A stretch of 11,316 nt of DNA from CAIYRG01 sp035632215. Its GTDB lineage: Bacteria; Pseudomonadota; Alphaproteobacteria; Micropepsales; Micropepsaceae. Under the pieces are notes generated by a model that was not told where the DNA came from, ran no database searches, and saw nothing but the letters and a program-made list of their open reading frames with translations. A program made the translations under genes and the position numbers. Below, piece by piece: positions 5,845 through 11,316 of this stretch; positions within the stretch are counted from its first letter, which is position 1; every line of letters begins with the position of its first letter. The stretch spans positions 1 through 11,316 of the forward strand of contig DASQHF010000057.1 in the NCBI GenBank assembly GCA_035632215.1, written 5' to 3'.

Positions 5845-7293
5845 TCAATACGCTCCGCTCTTCTTGAGCACGGCGCCTGGCGTACGCAGGAGAATCGCGC
5901 AGTCGTACATCAGAGACCAGTTCTTGACGTACCAGACGTCGAGAAAGACGCGGTGGGAGTAATCGAGATCGTTGCGGCCGCTCACTTGCCAGAGACCAGA
6001 AATGCCGGGCTTCACCTGAAGATAATAATCCGCTTCGAGGCCGTAATGGGCAAGCTCGTCGCTCATCACGGGTCGCGGACCCACGAGGCTCATCTGGCCT
6101 TTGAGCACGTTGAAGAGCTGCGGCAACTCATCCAAGCTGGTGCGGCGAAGGAAACTACCCAGTGGCGTAATGCGGGGATCGGCCTTCAGCTTCCGGCGGC
6201 TCATCCAATGCGCCTTCAAGTCGGGATCGCGCTCCAAGAGCTCGGAGAGCTTTTCGCTCGCGTCGGGCACCATGGTGCGGAACTTGTAGCAGCGGAAGAC
6301 CTTGCCGTTCCTGCCGATGCGCTCATGCGCATAGAGTAGTGGCCGGCCGCTCTTCAAGACGAGGAGTGCGATGGCGCCGATCACGGGCGCAAGCAGCACC
6401 AGGAGCGCGGCGCTGCCGGCGTAATCCAGCGCCGATTTGACGATCCTCGAGCCGCGCGAGGCGAGCTTGTTGCGGATGCGCACGAGCAGGAGCTCGCGCG
6501 CGAGCAGATGATTGACGGCAAGCCCGTAGAGCTGCGGCCCATAAACCGGCGCGACCATGTCGACGGCATTATCGCGCAAGACCAGGAGCTCGATCAGCTC
6601 GCGTGCCCGCGCCGCTTCATGGGCTTCGAGCGCGATCACGACGTGGGGACCATCGGGCGAGCGCAAGAGCCCGAGCAGATTGTCGTTAAGCTGCGCGACG
6701 CGGCACGGCTTGCCCGCATAGGCTACCGACGAGGGGTGCACCGGTGTTGTTGCCGCGAAAAGCTGCACGTCGAAGCCGAGCATCGGCTCCGCGGCCATCG
6801 CCATCGCGGCATCGCGCGCGCAATCTCCGGTACCGATGATCACCGTCGGAATCTGCCATAGCCCGGTTGCCCGAAGGACGTAGCGAAGCAGAATGCGGGC
6901 GAACGGACGAACGATCGCCAAGCTCGTCCACGCGAGCAGGGCGGGGTAAAGCCCCGTGCCATCGGAGATGGTCAATCGCACCATCGCGTCCAACGCCGCC
7001 GCGAAGCCGATCACCGGCCAGAAGATGCTCAAGTCGTCCCAGGACGGCTGACGTTGCGTGTACTGACCTTTCAAATGCAGGAACAGCATCGATGAGACCG
7101 CAAGGAGGCCCGAGAACGCGAAGCCCTCGTCCATCGCACCCGCGCCGAAGAGAAGCGCGAGCGAAAACAGCACCAGGTCGAGATACGCGTAAGCGTATTT
7201 CCAGATCGTCCGACGGAACTTGGAGATGCGAAGCGGGTCAAGCTCAGGCGATCCGGCCTGGCGCATGCTCTCGAGCGAAACCGTGCTGCTCAT
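5845..7293 (-). CDS. Polyprenyl-phosphate hexose-1-phosphate transferase (WbaP/ExoY-type priming enzyme)
   Basis: A 482-residue inner-membrane protein with the long WbaP-like layout. It has four hydrophobic segments in about residues 30-130, a central nucleotide-binding-like domain starting at TVIIGTGDCARD (CoA_binding_3 type), a further membrane helix near LLVLLAPVIGAIALLVL, and a C-terminal bacterial sugar transferase domain. In the last domain KFRTM is at 337-341, the catalytic Asp-Glu pair of DELPQ at 388-389, followed by SLVGPRP and KPGISGLWQVSGRN. The enzyme transfers a hexose-1-phosphate from a UDP-sugar to undecaprenyl phosphate, the first step of repeat-unit synthesis. The sugar (galactose or glucose likely) is not readable. 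ATG 7293 was chosen; an in-frame GTG at 7422 would add 43 polar residues but has no ribosome binding site. The dioxygenase gene follows after 1 nt. Confidence 0.92.
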   Translation of the reverse strand: MSSTVSLESMRQAGSPELDPLRISKFRRTIWKYAYAYLDLVLFSLALLFGAGAMDEGFAFSGLLAVSSMLFLHLKGQYTQRQPSWDDLSIFWPVIGFAAALDAMVRLTISDGTGLYPALLAWTSLAIVRPFARILLRYVLRATGLWQIPTVIIGTGDCARDAAMAMAAEPMLGFDVQLFAATTPVHPSSVAYAGKPCRVAQLNDNLLGLLRSPDGPHVVIALEAHEAARARELIELLVLRDNAVDMVAPVYGPQLYGLAVNHLLARELLLVRIRNKLASRGSRIVKSALDYAGSAALLVLLAPVIGAIALLVLKSGRPLLYAHERIGRNGKVFRCYKFRTMVPDASEKLSELLERDPDLKAHWMSRRKLKADPRITPLGSFLRRTSLDELPQLFNVLKGQMSLVGPRPVMSDELAHYGLEADYYLQVKPGISGLWQVSGRNDLDYSHRVFLDVWYVKNWSLMYDCAILLRTPGAVLKKSGAY

Positions 7294-7487
7294 GACCCCC
7301 ACCCCACCCGAAACCGCGACCGTTCGGCCAGGCTCCGACGATTTTTGTGCCTCGCTCTTCGATCGCGGCCTCGGCTTCAGGACCTCGTCCGAAAGCCCAA
7401 TTCTCTTGACGCCACAAGGCACTTATGGCTGCATGACGCGGGCTCATCCGAGATGGGCTTTGATCCGCGCCGTAGGGCAGCGGCGGG

Positions 7488-7516
7488 ATTGTGTGGGAAT
7501 ATTCGAAGACGGGCAA
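7488..7516 (-). promoter_or_regulatory. Weak candidate promoter for the priming transferase operon
   Basis: On the minus strand TTGCCC (7516-7511) and CACAAT (7493-7488) are 17 nt apart; each matches consensus at 4 of 6 positions. Its -35 box lies inside the large inverted repeat, so a protein or structure there could affect it. The leader to ATG 7293 would be nearly 190 nt. Confidence 0.25.
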
Positions 7517-7557
7517 CGTCCTTCGTTGCGGGGAAGCGCAAAGGACGAAAACCCGTC
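7508..7557 (+). repeat. 50-nt interrupted inverted repeat / long stem-loop upstream of the export gene
   Basis: Three nested stems line up. GACGGG (7508-7513) pairs with CCCGTC (7552-7557), CGTCCTT (7517-7523) with AAGGACG (7541-7547), and TGCG (7527-7530) with CGCA (7537-7540), around a GGGAAG loop. That gives 17 base pairs with two small interruptions. An alternative, mutually exclusive hairpin GCAACG/CGTTGC (7513-7518 with 7524-7529) is also possible. It ends 80 nt before ATG 7638, so in mRNA it would be a leader element of the export gene; as DNA it could be an operator. No T run follows, so it is not a standard terminator. Confidence 0.5.
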
Positions 7558-7568
7558 GCTAAAGAGAC

Positions 7569-7592
7569 ACAGTAGCACTGTTTGAAAAGTGC
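7569..7592. promoter_or_regulatory. Overlapping short inverted repeats upstream of the export gene
   Basis: ACAGT-AGC-ACTGT (7569-7581) and GCACT-N8-AGTGC (7575-7592) share bases, about 45-70 nt before ATG 7638. Each has perfect 5-bp arms. The shape could suit a dimeric regulator, but no known binding motif is recognised and short repeats arise by chance. Confidence 0.25.
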
Positions 7593-7637
7593 CGGTCCTG
7601 CCCGATGCGACCGAACAAGGTCGCGCGTGGGGTCAGT

Positions 7638-10517
7638 ATGACATTTCGACATGCGTTTGGACGCAAACACAACCGGCTTGCCACGCTCTTCGTGGCGGCG
7701 TGCGCCGCGTTGCTTTTAGGCGAGCCCACAGCCGCGCAAGTGCCTCAGAACCTGCAAAACGATCCGTTGGCGCAGGAAGTCTTGCGCCAACTCCAGCAGC
7801 AGCGCACGGGTGCGGTTCCCGACGTGACGCAGATTCAGCCGAACACCGAAATCCGCAACCCGCCGCTGTACCGGCCCGACCTTTCGCCGGCACAGATCAC
7901 GCCCCCGAACCCGCAAGCCCAGCAAGGCCAGCAACTCCCGCAAGCCGCGCCCGCTCCGCTTTCGGGACTCGAGCGCGTCATCGCCGATCGCATCGGCCAA
8001 GTGGTGCGCCAGTTCGGCTATGACGTGTTCGGCCGCGCGGGCACGGTCGTCGTGCATCAGAGCGGCGCATTACAGGACAATTACGTCCTCGGCCAAGGCG
8101 ACGAGATCGTTGTCACGCTGCGCGGCCAGCAGAACATCGTCTATCGCACGCGGGTCGACCGCGACGGACGGGTCGTGTTGCAGGGTCTGCCACCCTTGTC
8201 CGCGGCCGGCCGGCGTTTCGGCGATTTTCGCGCCGACCTCGAGGGCGCTGTCGCCCGCGCCTATACCGGTACCGACGTCTTCGTCTCCATCGGCGAAGTG
8301 AGACAGATTTCGGTGCGCGTCGTCGGCGAGGTGAACGCGCCGGGCGCCTACAGCCTCACCGCGCTGTCGACCGCACTCGATGCGTTGAGCCTCGCGGGCG
8401 GAATCAAGAACAGCGGCTCCTTGCGCAACGTCCAGATCATCCGCGGTGGGCGCCCGGCCCCGCTCGATCTCTACAATCTCTTGGCGACGCCGGCGGCGAA
8501 CCCCGACGTCAGCCTGACCGAAGGGGATCAGATCGTCGTTCCCTTGGAAGGACCCGCTGTCACCATTGTCGGCCAGGTGAAGCGACCGGCGATTTACGAG
8601 CTGCCCGTGGGCGAGACGCGGATATCGGTCCCCGATCTTGTCGCGATGGCGGGGGGCCTCGAGATTCGCGGCACCTATCGCTATTCCGTCCTGCGTACGC
8701 GCGATGACGGCCGGCGCGAATTCGTCGAGGTGCCTGCGAGCGCGACTGTTTCGGTGCAAGACGGCGAAGTGCTGTTCGTCAATCCCGCCGTCGACGTCTC
8801 GCTCGCACAAGTCCAGCTGATGGGAACCGTCAAGCTGCAGGGATATTATTCGCTCACAGATACGCCGACCTTGAAGGCGCTCTTGAGGTCGGCCGAGCTG
8901 TTCTCGCCCGGCCCAGGCACGCCGCTTTCGTACATGCTGCTCGCGGCCGTGATACGCCTCGACGCCAACGCGCTTCAGCGGGTCGTCATCCCCTTCTCGC
9001 CGGTCGATGTCATCTCGGGCAAGGCGGACCTTCCGCTTCAGTCTAACGACATCGTGTACATCTTGAATTACCGCGAGATGCGCTACGTCGCCCAAGCTGC
9101 TGCCGTGACGCAGGAGACTCCGGCGCGGCGTATCGTCGAGGAATCCGCGACGGCTGCGGGCAATGGAACGAATCTCGGCCCCGTACCCGGCGCGAACGGG
9201 GCGAACATCGCCAACGGTGCCAATGGGACGACGATCGTGTCGCCGGGCACACCGCAGCTTCCTCCCGCCAATCCTTCGACCACCTTCGGCTCAGGGAATC
9301 CGACGCTTCCCGTGATTCTCCCCACTCAACCGCAAGCGCAGGCCGGCCCCGTGACGATTGGAGGCCAGCCGATCAATCCGACCCAGAATCAAAACCAGGC
9401 CCCGCAGAACGCTCTGGCGCAGCCCTTCCCTGTCGACACTTTTGTGGGGCTCTTGGACGACGAGAAGCAACTCGTCTCCACGGCGCTAGGACATTATTAC
9501 GTCTCGGTCTTAGGCGCGGTGAACAATCCCGGCGCCTATCTTGCCGCCCCCGGAACGACGCTCGATAAGGTGGTGCAAGCCGCGGGTGGCGTGACGCCGC
9601 GGATCGATCTGAACGCCTTCGAGATCACATCCGCCGATATCGATAACGGAACGGGCGTCTCGCGCACCATCCGTCAAGTCTACAAGCTCGGCTTGAATCA
9701 GTTCACGCAGGTCTCTCTGCGGCCCTATGACCGCATCCGCTTCAACGAGGTCTATTCCGACCGCGATGACGGCGAGGTCTCGATCCTGGGCGAGATCCGT
9801 TTCCCGGGAAATTACGAGATCCTGCGCGGCGAGCGGCTCTCTTCCGTGCTCAACCGCGCCGGCGGCCTCACCGATGCATCCTATCCTTACGGGGCCGTTT
9901 TCCTTCGCCGCTCGGTCGCCGCCCAAGAGCGCGAAGTCCTCCAGCATCAGGCGGATCAGATCGAGAGCCAACTGATCGCGCTTGTTGGAACCCTCACCAC
10001 CAAGGAGCAAGTGAGCGAACCCGAGCTTCAATATGTGCAACGGCTGACCGACAGGCTCCGGCAGGCCGAGGGGCCGGGTGGGCGCATCGCCGTGCAGATC
10101 GATCCGGCGCGGCTCGCCGCAAACCCGGAGCTCGACATCGTGCTCGAGCCGGGCGACCGTCTTTTCATTCCGCGCCGGCCGAGCTCGGTGATCGTCGCGG
10201 GCGAGGTGATGTCGCCTTCGGGCATCCAGTATCGCAGCGGGTTGAAAGTGAAGGATTACCTCGCGCTCGCCGGTGGCACCACGCAGATCGCCGACGACGA
10301 CCATATCTTCATCATCCAGCCCGACGGCTCGGCCGTGCGCGTGGGCGGCGGCTCGATCTTCTCCTATAGCGCCGAAGCCGAGCTCGTTCCGGGCTCGGTC
10401 ATCGTGGTCCCGCGCGAGCTGCGGCCGCCGAATTTGGGCGAGATATTCACGAATATCGTTCAGGTAACGAGTCAGCTCGCGATCACAGCCGCATCGCTTG
10501 CGGTCATCAGCAGGTAG
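7638..10517 (+). CDS. Large multi-SLBB polysaccharide export protein (Wza-type outer-membrane family)
   Basis: A 959-residue exported protein, about 2.5 times the length of E. coli Wza. An N-terminal signal sequence (basic start, hydrophobic LATLFVAACAALLL, then TAAQ) is followed by a Pro/Gln-rich stretch. The polysaccharide-export domain begins near DNYVLGQGDEIVVTL (residue 147). Six SLBB-like units follow, at about 224, 308, 392, 622, 714 and 850, most with a VxGEVxxPG-type start and AGG at the end; the third is degenerate. An Asn/Gly/Pro/Gln-rich linker (about 500-600) separates units 3 and 4, and a Gln/Glu-rich probable helix (765-815) lies between 5 and 6. The last ~28 residues form an apolar helix like the Wza outer-membrane helix. 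It should form the export channel. ATG 7605 is an alternative start giving 11 more residues. Confidence 0.9.
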   Translation: MTFRHAFGRKHNRLATLFVAACAALLLGEPTAAQVPQNLQNDPLAQEVLRQLQQQRTGAVPDVTQIQPNTEIRNPPLYRPDLSPAQITPPNPQAQQGQQLPQAAPAPLSGLERVIADRIGQVVRQFGYDVFGRAGTVVVHQSGALQDNYVLGQGDEIVVTLRGQQNIVYRTRVDRDGRVVLQGLPPLSAAGRRFGDFRADLEGAVARAYTGTDVFVSIGEVRQISVRVVGEVNAPGAYSLTALSTALDALSLAGGIKNSGSLRNVQIIRGGRPAPLDLYNLLATPAANPDVSLTEGDQIVVPLEGPAVTIVGQVKRPAIYELPVGETRISVPDLVAMAGGLEIRGTYRYSVLRTRDDGRREFVEVPASATVSVQDGEVLFVNPAVDVSLAQVQLMGTVKLQGYYSLTDTPTLKALLRSAELFSPGPGTPLSYMLLAAVIRLDANALQRVVIPFSPVDVISGKADLPLQSNDIVYILNYREMRYVAQAAAVTQETPARRIVEESATAAGNGTNLGPVPGANGANIANGANGTTIVSPGTPQLPPANPSTTFGSGNPTLPVILPTQPQAQAGPVTIGGQPINPTQNQNQAPQNALAQPFPVDTFVGLLDDEKQLVSTALGHYYVSVLGAVNNPGAYLAAPGTTLDKVVQAAGGVTPRIDLNAFEITSADIDNGTGVSRTIRQVYKLGLNQFTQVSLRPYDRIRFNEVYSDRDDGEVSILGEIRFPGNYEILRGERLSSVLNRAGGLTDASYPYGAVFLRRSVAAQEREVLQHQADQIESQLIALVGTLTTKEQVSEPELQYVQRLTDRLRQAEGPGGRIAVQIDPARLAANPELDIVLEPGDRLFIPRRPSSVIVAGEVMSPSGIQYRSGLKVKDYLALAGGTTQIADDDHIFIIQPDGSAVRVGGGSIFSYSAEAELVPGSVIVVPRELRPPNLGEIFTNIVQVTSQLAITAASLAVISR
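9189..9227 (+). repeat. Gly-Ala-Asn coding microrepeat in the export-protein linker
   Basis: Four near-identical triplets encode Gly-Ala-Asn, Gly-Ala-Asn, Ile-Ala-Asn, Gly-Ala-Asn within the low-complexity linker between SLBB units 3 and 4. Codon use differs between copies, so the repeat is old or selected at protein level rather than a fresh duplication. A flexible spacer is the likely role. Confidence 0.5.
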
Positions 10518-11316
10518 TTATTCGGCCGGGAGCGCGACTGGCGCGGGGGACGCGCTCGGCACGCGAGCCCGCGCCGCCACGTCCCGCTCCTGAATGGATC
10601 CAGCCGCGTGACAAAAGGCGAGCATGAGCCACATCGCGGGATCGGCGAAGGTGTCCAGATTCATCCAACTGATCACAAGCGCCGTTCCAGCGGCTATCCG
10701 GAAAGCGCCGAAATACCGGTCGCCACGGTCGGCATAGGAAAAATTTCGGAAGAAGAAAAGGAGGAACAATCCGGTTCCGACCAGGCCCGTTTCCGCCAAT
10801 AGACGCAGCAGAAAATTCTTGGCGTTCGCTCTCTCTGGTGCGTTGGGGTCGAGCCAAGCCCCTCCCTCGCCCGTTGGACTGAGCACGACGCTGTCCAAGG
10901 CCCAGTCCGGGAAATAGCGGCCGAAATTCCGGTAGGCGTTTCCGAACGAAACGCCGAATAAAGGATGATCGAACCACATGGCCGCAGCGGAGTCGGAGGC
11001 CGCGACTCTGCCCGATATGCTAAGGACGTTGCTCAATACCACCGCCTGGTCGGGATCGGCGAGATCGGGGGGCGACAAATCCGCGAGCGTCGGGATGACA
11101 TTGGCGACGTAGCTCGTACCGGCGCCAACCCGCGTGTCGGCGATGAGCGACATTCCTGCCGCGCCGAGCCCGAGAACGGCGACGAGTCCGATTGCAGCAA
11201 CGATCCGCCCGCGCCAGAGCGCGCGTAGGCTGCTGACGGCGAGAATGAGGATCGCGCTCAAGAGACCAAAGCGCGATCCCGCGCTCAGAAGGCCGACAAG
11301 CGCGAAAAGAAACCCG
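10518..11316 (-). CDS. Wzy/WaaL-like polymerase or ligase membrane protein, C-terminal fragment
   Basis: The frame stays open to the window edge, so the gene is cut at its 5' end; a TTG at 11261 is in-frame but internal. The first visible residues, LLSAGSRFGLLSAILILAV, match the membrane segment with a Gly-Ser-Arg motif seen in O-antigen polymerase/ligase proteins. They are followed by a helix at IVAAIGLVAVLGLGAAG, a periplasmic loop containing DHPLFGVSFGNAYRNFG, and the element AKNFLLRLLAETGLVGTG leading into another helix (LFLLFFF) and at least one more. Such proteins join repeat units outside the inner membrane. The element fits the WaaL signature H-[NSQ]-X9-GxxG except for Lys in place of His, pointing to a Wzy polymerase or diverged ligase. 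The stop codon directly abuts that of the export gene. Confidence 0.82.
   Translation of the reverse strand, partial: GFLFALVGLLSAGSRFGLLSAILILAVSSLRALWRGRIVAAIGLVAVLGLGAAGMSLIADTRVGAGTSYVANVIPTLADLSPPDLADPDQAVVLSNVLSISGRVAASDSAAAMWFDHPLFGVSFGNAYRNFGRYFPDWALDSVVLSPTGEGGAWLDPNAPERANAKNFLLRLLAETGLVGTGLFLLFFFRNFSYADRGDRYFGAFRIAAGTALVISWMNLDTFADPAMWLMLAFCHAAGSIQERDVAARARVPSASPAPVALPAE
10530..10557. terminator. Inverted repeat just past the export gene stop (weak terminator candidate)
   Basis: GAGCGCG (10530-10536) pairs with CGCGCTC (10551-10557) over a 14-nt loop, beginning 12 nt after the export gene stop. It lies within the opposing Wzy-like coding region, and no T run follows, so termination function is uncertain. 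Confidence 0.25.

Larger units (their letters stand above)
7294..7637. other. Divergent intergenic region with structured DNA/RNA
   Basis: About 344 bp separate the divergent starts of the priming transferase and the SLBB export gene. No gene is supported here. The region contains a 50-nt interrupted inverted repeat (7508-7557), two overlapping short inverted repeats (7569-7592), an 8-bp palindrome GAATATTC at 7497-7504, and a weak minus-strand promoter candidate. No convincing sigma70 promoter for the export gene is seen. The part nearest the priming gene (7294-7422) is open in that gene's frame and could be an N-terminal extension. The arrangement suggests joint control of the two genes, but this is inference. 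Confidence 0.6.

Noticed and set aside
5190..5867. 225-codon plus-strand frame opposite the dioxygenase gene
   Set aside because: It lacks domain features, and the minus strand holds an intact metal-binding triad.
7605..7637. ATG 7605 as start of the export protein
   Set aside because: Possible, but it has no ribosome binding site and lengthens the region before the hydrophobic core. ATG 7638, with a GTGGGG upstream, gives a more typical signal peptide, so it was preferred without certainty.
8070..9095. 341-codon antisense open frame within the export gene
   Set aside because: A GC-rich antisense shadow. Its translation is Arg/Asp-rich with no recognisable domain, while the plus strand carries clear SLBB units.
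9510..10304. 264-codon antisense open frame within the export gene
   Set aside because: Same reason: a mirror of SLBB codons with no recognisable domain and no start signal.
1..11316. Mobile elements, CRISPR arrays, tRNA or rRNA genes
   Set aside because: No transposase-like protein, regularly spaced repeats, tRNA cloverleaf or rRNA core sequence was recognised on either strand.

Overview
This GC-rich window looks like part of a chromosomal surface-polysaccharide (exopolysaccharide or capsule) locus from a Gram-negative bacterium. It is most likely an alphaproteobacterium, judging from base composition, frequent GTG/TTG starts and the style of the proteins. That placement is an inference, because no rRNA or other marker gene is present. 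The gene set is that of a Wzx/Wzy-dependent pathway: a priming sugar-phosphate transferase, a glycosyltransferase, a flippase, a polymerase-like membrane protein, a chain-length regulator and an outer-membrane export protein. Three enzymes that could decorate the glycan or its building blocks are also present: a carbamoyltransferase, a SAM-dependent methyltransferase and a phytanoyl-CoA-dioxygenase-like Fe(II)/2-oxoglutarate enzyme.

Layout. Positions 1-1666 (+) hold the C-terminal end of a NodU/CmcH-type carbamoyltransferase, overlapping by 4 nt a Wzx-type flippase. A 146-bp gap with a good sigma70-like promoter and a perfect 12-bp palindrome leads to a GT4-type glycosyltransferase (1813-2949, +). 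A short gap with a possible promoter leads to a Wzz-type chain-length protein without a kinase domain (3058-3981, +). After 189 bp comes a small methyltransferase (4171-4881, +). It converges, over a 35-bp gap with a hairpin, on a two-gene minus-strand unit: the WbaP-like priming transferase (about 7293 to 5845) followed after 1 nt by the PhyH-family dioxygenase (5843-4917). A 344-bp divergent intergenic region contains a 50-nt interrupted inverted repeat. To its right lies a very large export protein with about six SLBB units (7638-10517, +). This abuts, stop codon to stop codon with no spacer, the C-terminal part of a Wzy/WaaL-like membrane protein (10518 to beyond 11316, -).

How the parts fit (inference from family knowledge). 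The priming enzyme loads a sugar-1-phosphate on undecaprenyl phosphate and the glycosyltransferase extends it. The methyl-, carbamoyl- and perhaps dioxygenase enzymes modify it. The flippase moves the unit to the periplasm, the Wzy-like protein polymerises it under Wzz-type control, and the SLBB protein forms the export channel. No tyrosine autokinase, phosphatase, transposase, tRNA, rRNA or CRISPR array is visible. No wholly unknown system is evident. The most noteworthy items are the dioxygenase coupled to the priming enzyme, the unusually large SLBB protein, the Lys in place of the WaaL-type His in the polymerase-like protein, and the structured divergent intergenic region.
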